Positions 10,483 through 22,813 of a stretch of DNA of 64,000 nucleotides are shown here, one piece after another. The stretch is taken from the NCBI GenBank assembly GCA_946894095.1, contig OX335644.1:21247595-21311594 (forward strand). Reading direction: 5' to 3'. Below the pieces are notes generated by a model that saw only the letters and a list, made by a program, of their open reading frames with translations, did no database searches and was not told where the DNA came from. The position numbers and the translations under genes were made by a program. Each line of letters opens with the position of its first letter. Within the stretch, counting starts at the first letter, position 1. The DNA is from Incurvaria masculella (lineage: Eukaryota > Arthropoda > Insecta > Lepidoptera > Incurvariidae).

Positions 10483-11138
10483 TATAAGACTATCGGCACT
10501 AAATAAGGTCTTATAAAATAACATGCCCATAACTTAAGAAATTTACATTTGACCTTTTTAAGATGTTTGGAAGATAAGTGTCTTCTACGAACCGTTATAC
10601 ATTGTTGTAGTTTTTAAAATTTATATGGTTATATATTTCTAATTGCGAAAAAACAATTAAGGGTGGCACGGTAAATGAGGGATAAAAAAAACCAGTGCAC
10701 ATAAGCGTAATAATAAGCCTGATAATAGTGGGTGAGATATGCGCTTCTTAAGTCGTAAAAAGGGTGGCTGCTTCCCCGCCCTCTAACTTTTAACTATGCG
10801 GTGGAAAAAGCAGAAAAGATAGAACATTAAAAAAAACTTCATAAGATATGTTTTAACTTATGCATTCTAATAAGCACACATCAAACCTATTTATTAGGGT
10901 TTGTGTAGAAGTTTGCTACAGCAATTCACTTAAATCCAATCGCGGATGGGCGGCACACGAACATGTAAACCTCTCAACAACAATTCAAATTAAAATGCTC
11001 CTACACATGCATGCATATGCATGCATTTGTATCTTCCCAATTTGCAGTATAATGATACCTGTTATTCAGTCATTTCACCCAAAAGAAGTATTCCTATCAA
11101 TGAGGGGGTTCCGGCAGCGCATGTACACAGCGCGTGGA
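10483..11138. other. no gene recognised
   Basis: AT-rich. A small alternating run ATGCATGCATATGCATGCATT lies near 11008. Open frames at 10860-11257 have no recognisable content. Confidence 0.4.
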
Positions 11139-11169
11139 CTATACATACGAGCACTCGCGTATGTATAGT
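11139..11169. repeat. short perfect hairpin
   Basis: CTATACATACG and CGTATGTATAG face each other across a short loop. A second small inverted repeat with GCGCG ends follows at about 11183-11220. Confidence 0.5.
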
Positions 11170-11277
11170 TATTTGTGAAATCGGCGCGTCAACCGTCTGT
11201 ATATGTACAGTTGGCGCGCGGACGGTCAGCAGTGTTCATCGCCACCATTTATTTTAACGGACGACAAGTGAAGACGC

Positions 11278-11500
11278 TTGCGATGCGCTAATTGGTTAGC
11301 GATGTAGAGACTAGAGTAGCGATGCGCTAATTGATCAGCGATGTAGAGACTTTAGTTTAACGATGCCCTGATTGGTCGGCAATGTAGAGACTATAGTGTA
11401 ACTATGCGCTGATTGGTCAGCTATGTTGAGACTATAGTATGGCGATGCTCCGATTGTTAGGCGATGTAGAGACTATAGTGTAACGATGCGCTGATTGTTT
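11278..11500. repeat. 41-bp minisatellite, about 5 units
   Basis: Units of the form CGATGCGCTGATTGGTCAGC plus GATGTAGAGACTATAGTGTAA recur near 11279, 11318, 11360, 11402, 11443 and 11484, with 10-20% differences. It ends in a palindromic TGATTGTTTATCAGCGCAGCGC. Confidence 0.85.
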
Positions 11501-12488
11501 ATCAGCGCAGCGCTTATTGGTCTTAGTAAAACTGGGCCCTTATACTTATTTCTAGAATAAAATATTATATTACTAACATATGTTATGCAATAGTATCGAG
11601 CGCGGCAAGGGGAGTTTGAACTAGATATCTAATTTAAAGAAAAATCCTATCTTATGATTGAATATATTGATTGTTGAATATTATTTTACGTTTAAATATT
11701 AGGTGGATTGTTTTGAGGCTTATTTGCACCATTTATGATAATGACTAGTTGACTTCAATGAAGATTTAAGACTGATATACTTACTGTAATGTTTTTAGCA
11801 ATAATATTATCTGTTTACAACCATGAGCTGTTAAATAGGGTCATGGAAAATAGGGAAAAAAAGCTACTACAAGCTACTAAAAGCTAACTAATAATGACAA
11901 GAATTTACCGGATAGCTCTGAGCTGTATTTCAGTGGATATTTAATTTATAGCAAATTGAATCCTTGAAACAACTTATTAAACGTTTTTATAATATAGAGC
12001 ACATTTATATGAATTTTGATGCAGTTGTTGACTGTATGTGTATCTGTCATCCATTGATATGCTTAATATCTACATCTATATAATATTTTCTGTCGTCTCA
12101 TATGAGGCCACAAGATTTATCCGATTATGGTTTGTATTCGAATACACGCAGAGTCCCAGTTTGAGCAGGGTAGGATACGGCCCTTATGTGCTATGACCTA
12201 ATACTTGACTTACGTTCTGCTCAGGGAAACGCGCCAACTTCACATGGGCCATTAAGTCTGACCCAAGCTATAATTGACCTGTAATTATTAAGTAAGTATA
12301 CCAAAATATATAACGAGAGCTCTCTCTGAAAAAAAAATTTTTCTCTCGTCAATTTTTTCGTTTTTTTGACATCCAAAAAATTGTTTCTGTCGTCTCTTCA
12401 TACAAACTTAGAACGATGACCATTCCCACATATGTATATATTTTTAAATAAAACATAATTTTAGTATTATAATTCTAATACAGACAAA
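11501..12488. other. AT-rich stretch without a gene
   Basis: Nothing beyond low-complexity text and chance open frames was seen. Confidence 0.4.
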
Positions 12489-13476
12489 TCTATACTAATA
12501 ATAAATCTGTAAAGGGTGTTCATGGAGTAAGTTGCTTTGTTTTCTAAGATACTTCGTTTGTAGACTTTAGGTATGATACTAAGACTAAATTGATGATTTT
12601 TAGAAATCAGTTCTGTATGTATGTATGTATGTATGTATGTATGTTCCTCTATAACTCTTAAACCGGTCATCCGAATTCGATGAAACTTACTACACGTATA
12701 CGGAAATACCCGGGACACAGGATAGGCTATATATCATTCAGTTCCGCTTACGTTAAGATGTAGCTGTCATATAAACCGAAATGCCCCGAGGCGGCGGCTT
12801 GGGGGGTAATCACTATCCGCCTTGATTTCTTCGTTTACTTCTTCTAAGCCACGCAACGGACTTTTTGATACGGTTTTCATTAATATAAGGAGCGATCAAC
12901 GAGCAAGGATTGCGTATGTATTTTTTTATTATTTAATACAAACCTTGAGAGAAAAATTAAAATTATATACTTGAAAAGGTCCACAGAAAGTTCCACGATA
13001 TTATGTAGAGCGATAACTTCGAACCACTCGCCCGATTTATTTGCGTATTGTATCAACGTATAGCAACTCTGGGCGCAGTCATATTCCGGATGGGTTACCG
13101 TTTTCGTTGTTGAAGATTGCTGTGGTTCGTATTCCTCATAAAACTTTGTAATAGTAAGGGAGGTGGTAGGGTTAATGCCGCCTTTGTTGGTCTTGTATCG
13201 ATTTCTATGTAGCAGTGCCAGTGCAGTAATTGTCTGCCTGCACATGCTTTTAAAATTAGCTCCCAAATGTTTACGAAGCTCTAAATGAGAATATGTCGAT
13301 TTTTATCATTAAATCATGCCATATTGGTTCAAACGGTTTTGACTAAATTTGGTAGATGGATACATAGTCCTGGACCAGCCTTTTGGTGGGTGGGTTACTT
13401 TTTATCCAGGAAATAATTCAGACCGAAATCAATCCAACACGACATTGACCAGAGCGGAGCCGGGTACCGCAGCTAG
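12489..13476 (+). mobile_element. non-autonomous Helitron, 988 bp
   Basis: It begins TCTATACTAATAATAAATCTG and ends GAGCGGAGCCGGGTACCGCAG-CTAG, followed by T. An internal run of about seven GTAT units (12613-12644) recurs shorter in the sister copy at 17914-18382. Both copies share the first 200 bp or so; this one has a longer middle. No Rep/helicase frame is present. The 128-codon open frame on the - strand inside it has no motif. Confidence 0.8.
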
Positions 13477-13819
13477 TAGGGAATACATGTGCGACTGATC
13501 ACCTTTCCATGTTCGTGAGCGTATATTTAAATGGTCTAATGCAAATAAATAATTAGTATTGAGGTTTTTATGCATACGGTACGTGCGGTAGATACGCGGG
13601 TCGCACGGAGGTTGCTGTGGAGGCTCCCGACCCTAGTGCTGCAACTTTTATATGTTTTTAATCACCATAAATCAACATTTTAACTCTGTGGTTGAGGCAT
13701 GGACGTAAAAGTAAATCTAATAAAAAGCTGTACTTTTAAACGTCACTTTTGATTAGTCTTATGTTGAAAGTAATAGACGTTTCTTGGGTTTGACTTTGTC
13801 AAGGCGTACCTTCAGACTG

Positions 13820-13983
13820 ACGACAGATGGTCGAAGTGTCAATGAAAAATTGTCCAAGTTTTCCTTCCAGTTCAATGTAGCCGTGCTCATAAAGGGACGG
13901 TCCTTGCATGGCACCGAATTCCTTCGGGAATGTGGCGTATTGGGCTAATACCATAACGGTATGGTCAGGTTGCATAAAAAAAA
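13820..13983 (+). mobile_element. SINE-A 3' half
   Basis: Blocks GATGGTCGAAG, TTCCAGTTCAATGTAGCCG, GCATGGCACCGAATTCC and GGTCAGGTTGCATAAAAAAAA are present; the tRNA-like head is missing. Confidence 0.8.
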
Positions 13984-14981
13984 GACTGTGATACGCATAA
14001 TTAAGCATAACTTTCCATTGCAATACGCGAAACCGTAATTCCATTTAAATCACGTATCTCAACACGGGCATGAATCATTGACGAATGTCAAGGTAATAAG
14101 CTGCGAACGGAGTTGCCGCGCTGCGCCACCGCGGCGCTCGCGCGCTTGTGTTAGTATATTAGTTCACCGTGAGCGTGCTGGTGTGCGTGCGTACGGACGT
14201 GGGATATATGTTTTTGTACAAGCGAGCGTGTTTATGCCGAGTTTGACTATTTCGAGTTTATACAGGCTGCTGAATGCCCTTATTTCGATAATTTCAATGG
14301 TTATTTTCGCATTGTTACATATTTTCAGCCTTACTAATAAACAATGCTGATTCTACCGCTTTATCTCGAAATAGTTACGCGAGGCTTTACGATGGTATAA
14401 GCCAAAAAGAGATTTATTACTAACGAACTCAGAATTGTAAAGGAATAGTTAAACCTGCGTTACACCAACGATTTTACTTGCATGCCAATCGACCTCGGAT
14501 CATTGGGAATACCAGCACCTAAAATGTAGTTTCTGCATTTGATTGTCAAGACAAATGTCTTTGTGATTTGTGGTCGCGTTCGAAAGTGCTCAAATTCTCT
14601 ATTTAGCGTTTTTTCTTACGCTAAGATTTTTTTTTATAATTAATTAATTAAAAAAAAATTAAGAGTAATTTAGGAGTACCTGTACATTTTTACATTCTTT
14701 ACATTTCACTGCGATTTTAGTAAAACCTTTAGCCAAGTTTCGCACACATTTATTGTAGTAGGAAAACCATTACAGCATTGTGTTTTGAGGAAAAAAACGA
14801 ATCCGAGTGGGAAAACGATTATATTGTTTTCACAGTATCTAGTTATTTTTGAAATTTTACATAATTATGTTTGTATACAATTTTTTAGATTTTACAAATA
14901 TAAGTAAATTTATAGAAAAAACAAAAATGTATAGACTTAACTCTCAGTTGATTTATTGAATGTGTAATAATATCAGAAGAA
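13984..14981. other. no gene recognised
   Basis: A CpG-rich patch with GTGAGC-type sites lies at 14095-14215. The rest is AT-rich with long A and T runs near 14630-14660. Confidence 0.4.
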
Positions 14982-15053
14982 TATTTCTTAATTTGACGGA
15001 GGAAACAGGCACGAGCCATTGTAGGGAACTTGATTCGCTCATTATCCTCTTAA
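14982..15053 (+). repeat. unclassified ~70-bp dispersed repeat, copy 1
   Basis: The core runs TTTCTTAATTTGA, then GGAAACAGGCACGAGCCATT, then ATTATCCTCTTAA. The same core returns inverted at 16167-16226 and direct at 32947-33017. It has no tRNA boxes and no obvious hairpin beyond GAGGA/TCCTC. Confidence 0.75.
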
Positions 15054-16166
15054 GATATAAAAGATTATTGATATACATCCGTGAAATTACAATTTCACTA
15101 GTGAATTATGTTATCTCTTTTTTTCTCCGTCTTTATTGTTTTAGGACTTTGGCCACATTGTGACTAAAGTCCCCCATTTTATACATTTCTAGTTTCTCAA
15201 TGCAAGAGATGCCTTAACAAAACTGACCAAATGTTTATAATCTGCTGACAGTGGCTCAGTTAGCGCATTATGAATTGCACAGAATAAGTTTAGCCTATCA
15301 GTTTTGAGTTTTGCAATTAAGGCATGACGCAAGCTTTCGTTCCGTACACACTCCTCCTGGTATTGATCCTAGACTTTTGGGCATAAATCACAGTTTGGTG
15401 AGTTATAAGATATTATCTCTGATTTACCAATATCCCTCGGACATTTATAAATTAACAAGTAGATCCCCACGTTAGAGTCCGGCAAAAAACAGTCAGGTTT
15501 TTCCCGTCTTATCTCATATTTTAACCAAAACCACCGCAATAGTGAAATATTATCACTGCACAAATACACAGTCCAATATTAAATATTCATATGTGTAAAC
15601 AGTTGTAAGTATGTACATATATAGTCTATAATGCATATGTCTCTTATGATTATGTATGTTAATCTATCATTTTTAATTTTAAAAGTTTCTTAATATTTTA
15701 TTTTATTCGTTTTTAGTCTTTTTTGCCCGCCTCCCCGCACCTCTCCAACGTCTCTAAGGTTGATTATCGAAGAATGCCTTATGGCATTAATTCCGCCTTT
15801 TTGTAAACCATATTGCGAATGAATATTTTTTTATTTCATATCATTTTCAATTATCATTTTATGACGCAACATGTCGAAGTGTGCATAAATAATTCGTGTC
15901 GAACGTCAAAAGTTACACACTTTGAATCGGACGTATCCCTATCATAAATTCAGTCCAACGAAATACTCGGAAAATGTCTACGCTGATGAAGTCTCGTGCT
16001 CGCGTCTTCGACGAGATATGGCCGCGAACGAGTGCGTCCATATTAAAATATTGTAAATTTAGGTTATTTCGTTTGCCGTGATAGGGAGCGCCCTCTAGCG
16101 GTGCGCGGAGTCACCGCGAAGTGGGATCGCCACGCTGGATCGACTTCGCAGGAAATTTGTTATATT
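15054..16166. other. no gene recognised
   Basis: AT-rich text, then a CpG-rich patch at 15960-16140. The stretch lies between two inverted copies of the 70-bp repeat, so it could be the inside of a roughly 1.25-kb element, but no transposase is visible. Confidence 0.35.
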
Positions 16167-16226
16167 ATTAAGAGGATATTGAGGTGAACACGCTCCCTAC
16201 AATGGCTTGTGCCTGTTTCCTCAAAC
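16167..16226 (-). repeat. unclassified ~70-bp dispersed repeat, copy 2
   Basis: On the - strand it reads GAGGAAACAGGCACAAGCCATT...ATCCTCTTAA, about 85% like copy 1 over 55 bp. Confidence 0.75.
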
Positions 16227-16572
16227 CAAAGTAGCAAACATTTTTCAGAAAAATTGAAAATAAATAATTGTATAAATACACTTGTATCCACGATATACAC
16301 CTTTTTGTATTTGTATTAATTTTTTGAAGCTGTTATGGTGATTTGAATATATTTATTTATAAATTGAAATGTTAAAGCCAAAGAGGGATGTTAACATTAA
16401 ATTACCATTTTGTTTTAACAATCCAATAATAATTATGTGTACCTAAGTCAAAGTGACGCTCTTACTGATGCCAAAATGTCATCAAACAGAGTCAAAGTTT
16501 CAAATAATGTTTAACTTTAGTTGATTGTGTCGTATCTATATTATTATAAGCTAACACACCTACACAAATATA

Positions 16573-16980
16573 TTTTTTTTTATGCGACCTGTCATGGATG
16601 GCTAATACCACACAACTACCGTTATGATATTAGCCCAATTCACCACATTTCCGAAGGAATTAGGTGCCATGCCAGGACCTTCCCTTTATGAGCACGGCTA
16701 CATTGAACTGGATGGAAAGAACGGACAATTTTTAATTGCCGCTTCGACCATCTTTTCATCCAATGCGATGGTACCAACCCGGGCGGGCTTAAACCCTACC
16801 ACCTAGTAGGGGAAGGGGACCTACAGTTTTACATGGATTCCGAACCATGGAGCAGCTCGCATTCGTGACGAAATGCACTTATCAAACTCTGAAAGAGAAA
16901 GACAGTGGTGCAAGTCGGTATTGAACCCGGGCCTCTGGTACGCTAGGCCAGTCCCCGCGCCACTAGGCTATGAGCCGCTC
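16573..16980 (-). mobile_element. SINE-A, full length, reverse
   Basis: All blocks are present from the T-run (complement of the A-tail) through CATGCCAGGACC, CTACCACCTAGTAGGGG and GAACCCGGGCCTCTGGTACG to GAGCCGCTC. It differs from the copy at 4886-5298 at only a few percent of positions, so the family was active fairly recently. Confidence 0.9.
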
Positions 16981-17913
16981 GCCCTACCGACATGGTAATA
17001 CTGTGTATTACCCTATTATTTGTGGGCATTTTAGTTTTAGTTTTAGTTTTTTGTTAATATTTGTTAATTGTGTGTTCATTTTTGTTAATTTAACTTTAAA
17101 CTTAACTTTTTGATAAATTTCTTTAATTTATAAAATATTTTCATTTCGTCACAATCTGGACTATTTTTATATAGAGAAATCTATTATTGGCTTTATTTTT
17201 AGTTTAATTTGTATGCACAACTTTTACTTTTATACTGTTCATTTCTTCAATAAAATAAAATAAAATAAAAATAAATCATTGCAGGAAATGTCGTAGGCCA
17301 ATTTTCAGAAAGGGACGTCTACCAAATTGCGCACGTCACGTTTTGTGAAACCATTATCAATACTATGTACCTACGTCTAGTAATCAAACTGGATGCATTG
17401 CAGACAGTGTGCACGACTTATTTGAAGGCTATTTGCACGTTGGTTCATCGACATTATTTATTTAAAGTTGATATTTATTATCATAAGTTTTACGTATAAG
17501 TTATTTATTTATTTTTATTTTCATTTCTTATCCATAGGTAGGATACCTACACTTGGACAAGTTATCAATCTGACGGTTCGAGAAGAACCAAGATACAAAT
17601 TTCATTAATAAATTAATTAAAAACAAAAATTGTATCAAAACTAAACCGACCTCAAGAAAATCATTCCAAAACAAATCAATTGCACCAAAAAGAAAAAAAA
17701 GGTACTTAAATTGGAGAATTTTTACATCGTTAAAATAAAAAAAAAACAATTAATTTAGTATGATAATTTATAATTAATACAACCAATTTAAAATATATAT
17801 AAATAAATATAAATGTAAATAAATATAAGGTGAAATAGTTCGGTGTCGGGGGCGGTGCGGGATTTACATCTGCGAAACAAATTTACTGCCAAAGCGCCAA
17901 TAGGTTTTTCATA
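16981..17913. other. AT-rich, low-complexity stretch
   Basis: TTTTAG repeats lie near 17031-17050. An A/T-rich run AATAAAATAAAATAAAATAAAA at 17249-17275 looks like a retroelement tail. No gene is visible. Confidence 0.4.
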
Positions 17914-18382
17914 TCTATACTAATCATAAATCTGTTAGGTATGTTCATGGAGTAAGTTGCTTTGTTTTATAACATACTGCGTTTGTAGACTCTATGTATG
18001 ATACTAAAACTAAATTGACGATTTTAGAAATCATTTCTGTATGTATGTATGTTCCTCCATAACTCTTAAACCAATCATCCGAATAAGATGGAAATTAGTA
18101 CGCATACATTTAACTACCCAGGAATTAGGATAGGCAAAATATAATTCACAATACAAACCGGAAAACTCCGCGCGGCCCGGTGGCGGGAGGGCGTCGCTTA
18201 CTTTTTCTAAACGACGGAACAGTTTAACTAATAGGAAGAGCGATCAATAAGGTAGGTTTGTGTATATAATTTGTAAATATTTTATATAAAACATAATAGA
18301 ACAATGAAAACTAAGTAATCGAAAATTTTAGGTGTTAAAAAGGCAACTTTTTATCCATGAAATAGTTCAGCCCGACAGCTAG
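17914..18382 (+). mobile_element. non-autonomous Helitron, 469 bp
   Basis: It starts TCTATACTAATCATAAATCTG and ends CAGCCCGACAG-CTAG. Its first part is collinear with 12489-13476, including GTTCATGGAGTAAGTTGC and a shorter GTAT run; the middle is deleted relative to that copy. Confidence 0.75.
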
Positions 18383-18439
18383 TAAAAAAATAAAAAACTA
18401 CGAATAAGCTACGTGTGACCGAGGCCTAAGGGATCGATT

Positions 18440-18620
18440 CACGAACGAATCGACCAAAAATCGCCCGCGTTGCGCGTCGACATCTCGCCGCGCCGCACGC
18501 ACACACGCGCGCCCGTCGCGCGTACGCGCCGAGCCTGTGTGCGTGCACGTAACATTGAAGACTTGTAAACGAATATCACGGGCCGGGTGAGCCGCGGCAA
18601 CGACGTTTGACGCTTATTAT
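18440..18620. promoter_or_regulatory. CpG-rich islet
   Basis: Dense CG dinucleotides (GCGCGCCCGTCGCGCGTACGC) occur in an AT-rich setting. The open frame on the - strand has no motif. Role unknown; an enhancer, promoter or non-coding exon are all possible. Confidence 0.25.
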
Positions 18621-21600
18621 TGCCATTAGATGGCGGAATTAACATTTTTGGGTAATTAAGAGATATCTTTGGAATGCACGTCGTATTTGCGAAGTGAATA
18701 ATGTTTGAAATCATCGAAAGCTTTAATTAATCCAAAGGAAATGTGACGCGAAACTTATTGGCTGTGTTTAATCTTGTTTTCATGTTATTAATTTATTTTT
18801 AACCGAAAAACATGAACAATTTTTATGAAATCTAATTTATTTGAAGAAACATTTAACCAATGGTTATTGAAATTATTTAAAATTTTAGATTTGCAACTAA
18901 AAATGTTTTATTAGTAGAACAGTATTTTTCTTTCGAAACGAAACACGTAATTTGCACAATGCAACTAATAAAAGTGTTACTCGTAAATATGTACTTATCT
19001 TCAATTGTGATAATGCTATTTAAACTAATCAAAGAGAGACAAAATAAAAATAAAATAAAAATAAAAAATAAAATAATGTCACAAAGGACACATTATTTAC
19101 CATAAAAAAAATTACCTAGCAAACGCTAGAATATAAATGGTAGGTTTTTATTATTATTTTTTTAATTCGAGGCGGCTCTTCAGTTGTATCTGTTTTAGTT
19201 TCTCAAAACGTTTTGCTTTCATGTGGCTGAATGTTAAAAAAATATGTAACGGCATCTTAATATTTTTCACGTCGTTCACTCTATATCTTTTATAACTACT
19301 GATATAAAAGAACACGTGTATTGTAATATATCAACCTTAATTTTATATTATCTTATAAATTGAGACAGAAATAAATAAAAATGGCATTTAAATAATTGAA
19401 TGACGAAACAGATTGTGTGACAGAGGTGAGTGGAATTTTAGTGCCCGAGCGACCTAGATCATATTGACTAAGTACATAAATTTTAATAAATAAATGACTA
19501 TTAACTTACTGGCGTACTGGCTAGAATTGAGATAGCGCTCTATCATATTTTCACCCACAAGGAAGCGCCCATGATGGTGTGCAAGCATGTAAAACCATTG
19601 AAATATAAATAAAGCCACTGAAGTCATATTCTTATTAAGTTAATAATCATGTGTTGGTTGTTGATGAAAAAATGCTTTTTTGAGTTCTCTAATTTAAAAA
19701 AAATATTTATGGTCACCTATTTATATATTTGCAATCACCTGTCCAATTATTTAGTATACTTGAGGTTGTAAAACCTAATTGTCATGTCTGGTCTATATAT
19801 TTTGGCCCTACGGCTGACTTGGCTAGTCGCCTTACGTTAACTGTTAATAATACCTTGACTGATAAGAACGCGGTTTGTGTATATGCGTGTGCGGCTTTCA
19901 ATTATAACGCCAACACAAGGAACGAGATAAGGAAATGGAATCTGCATTGAATTAACGATATAACTCTTTTCTTTTGCTCTCTCATATGAATATATATTGC
20001 AATATATTGCCCTTGCAAAATGGCTTAGAACAGTTTCACTTTTATCATGAAACTGTTAACGTAAAATCGCTAACGTAAAAAGCTATTAACGTAAAATATA
20101 TACTACAGACAATTATTTGCTTATATTGTGTAAAACACGTTTTCAGTCATACATTGATATGTTTATTTTTATAGCTATATTACAAAAACACAACTATAAA
20201 AAGTAGCTCCTATTATCAAAAAAATCTTATTTTTAATAACTTCAGTTTCACAACTTTGTATAAAGCATATCTTTGAAGGCGATTTAGCTAACCGTGCTTA
20301 TGACAATTCCTTCTATGGGTATACACAACTTTCAGCGTGTCTTAATTCTAACACAACCTAAACACATAATGGTAACGATAGCTTATCATCCTTTGTTATC
20401 ACCGCTCTGAATTCGCCGATAAGGCGTTTCAAATACAGCTTTGGACACACCGAACTATCCACTCTGCGATTTGCAGTAATGAAGCGGCATCGAAATAGAT
20501 GTCACTATGGTAACTAGTTTCAGTGGGCGGCATGTTAGCATGTTACGTCAATTTTATTCTTAATACATTTCCATGCATTTGTATGTTGACCGATATTGGG
20601 TAGCGTATATAAAAAATGTAGAAGTTGCTAACTGCACCCTATAATGCAAGGTTTACAGTTGTGTCGGAGGTGAGTTTATCATTTATATTTTTAAAAATAC
20701 CCATATTATAGGTGTGTAGATACACATGCGCTGGTAATCCATTCGACAATATGGCAGCATGACAAAAAAATCTGGATAATTTTTGTGTTAGCAACACCAT
20801 TTCTGTTTACTATAAACGGGTGATGGCCAGTTCTACACGTGTGCTCGATTCGGGTTTGCTGCAACCTCCACGTGCCTTATACTGTTCGTGTTATGAGCCA
20901 GAACGACTTATCAAATAGTTCATTTTGATTAGAACCACACGGATCAAAACGCAACTCGAATGGTTTTGGTGTGCGATTGTTATGTTTTGAATAATGTCTC
21001 AACGCCTTGCATTTCTATGTAAAAATATTAACGTATTTTTAAACTGATAAAATTCAATATTTAGTTTTACAACCACTTAACGTTATTGTTATGATCTTGT
21101 ATACATTTATAACTAACTTTGCTTCAGTGTTATGAAACTATGTAAGTTTCCTTAATTTCCCTGAAATATGTTTTCAAGTACATACATATTTAAAAATGTG
21201 CTAGGAAGGAGTATACATCTGAGGTGTCAAAATAAAATCGACTGCAGATTTAAATATTAATTGCAAATTCACACGCAAGTTCTGAATTGTCTTTACAATA
21301 TTATTATAACCTAATGCCGTTTTCATTTACATACTCTGTTATATAAATTACCGATTTACCTCGAAGTTGGGTCATATTCGTCTTCCGGAAGTAAAATTCT
21401 ACACGTGCTTTAAATCAGTCCGCAAACGTCGTTGCCTCCGCTCTGCGTTCGCTATCCTTGCCTTGGCTACAATGCAGCAATGTGGGTACAGTCGCGCGCA
21501 ATATACACACGACTCTTTAATTTTTATGCCCTTTTTGGGGTTTACGGTTCTCTGTTTATATTTTATTGGGGTTAATTTGTTGGATATTTGCTCCGAAATA

Positions 21601-21719
21601 ACATTCGCGATATATTATTTAATTTTAAACGTCCGGTTTCAAAATGATTTGTAGTTGTATGAAATATTTCGAGAAAAGTTTCTTAATGGACGGAAAAGAT
21701 CCATGTCATTTATCGATAT
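18621..21719. other. 3.1 kb without a recognised gene
   Basis: AT-rich. AAAATAAAAATAAA low-complexity text lies near 19035-19075. Three short TTAACGTAAAA-type words lie at 20051-20098. A donor-like GGAG|GTGAGTTTA lies near 20668. Nothing joins into a gene. Confidence 0.4.
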
Positions 21720-21859
21720 GGTCGTAGCGGGGTGTTAAATAGCCTGCAACCATCCTCAAGAACTAGGGATACATATTTTTTTAATCCTACTTATAGTTTA
21801 TTCGTTTAAACAAAAAAAAAAGAATAAACAAACTCTTTGTTTTATTATATTAGTATAGA
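21720..21859 (-). mobile_element. Helitron 5' part, reverse, truncated
   Basis: The - strand starts TCTATACTAATATAATAAAAC at 21859, as in the other Helitrons. GGGTGTTAAATAGCC matches text inside the element at 9800-10057 (GTGATGTTAAATAGCC). The 3' CTAG end is not found. Confidence 0.5.
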
Positions 21860-22446
21860 TCGTTATTATCTTCAGTTTGTACTCGGTGAACAGTACACCG
21901 GTTGATTTTTTAAAATAAATAATTGCCTTATGTCTTTTACACGTATTCCAATATAACTTTATTTTTATTTTTATACCAATTTTTTTTCTGCACATAACGT
22001 TTACTTATGCTTAAATACAATATTCAGTTTTTTTTCTTATTCTTTGTTTACATAATTTGTATTTGTCTTACTTAATGCTTTAAGAAATCTGCTTATTTAT
22101 TTAAGAGGAATTTTTTTTTCTTATTATTTTCAATAAGATCATAGCGATATTTCTTTTTCAGCTAACCTGATTATTTCAAGTAAACTTCTCTCATTTAAAC
22201 CATAACTACAAATGACACTTTTATTGTTGAATAAATATATCAGTCAAAGGTAAACACAAAACACTCTTCGCTAGCTTCTAGAACTATAATATCAAGTAAT
22301 CTGTGCTGGTGATTTTGCATTGTCGCAAACAATGTTAAATATGTCCATTCCAAAAATGTCATTTCCATTAACTATACTATTATTTAATTTCAGAAAGAAT
22401 TCCGACGTAAATAAGTCGGGTTTCAGCATCTTAGCGACAAGAAGTA

Positions 22447-22813
22447 CAGCTCGTGGTTCAGGGTCTAGAGGACTTGCCTTTAATGCGAGAGCTTATGGGT
22501 TCAAATCCTCGCCCCAGTCATGTTCACCACTTTCTTTCTCTTTCTGGGTCTTTATCAGCATTTAGTTACGAATGTGAGCTGTTCCATCGTTCAGAGCTCA
22601 AGTATAACTAGGTCCCCTTTAGCTCGCCCGGGTTGGTACCACCGCATGGGATGAAACTATGGTCAAAGCGGCAATGAAAATTTTTCCGTGTTTTCCATTC
22701 GTTTCTGTGAAGCCGTGCTGATAAGGTCCTGGCATGGCACTTAATTCCTTCGGGTGTGTGGTGTATTGGGCTAATATTATGAGGGTAGTTGTGTGGCCAT
22801 CCATGTCAGGTTC
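22447..22813 (+). mobile_element. SINE-A, second head subfamily
   Basis: The head reads GCTCGTGGTTCAGGG...GGACTTGCC...GGGTTCAAATCC, a variant shared with 36699, 61297 and 59238, while the body matches the common family. The tail is CATCCATGTCAGG without a clear A-run. Confidence 0.8.

Noticed and set aside
16900..16980. tRNA gene candidates with A- and B-box words
   Set aside because: They are the heads of SINE-A copies; no complete cloverleaf with an acceptor stem was seen.
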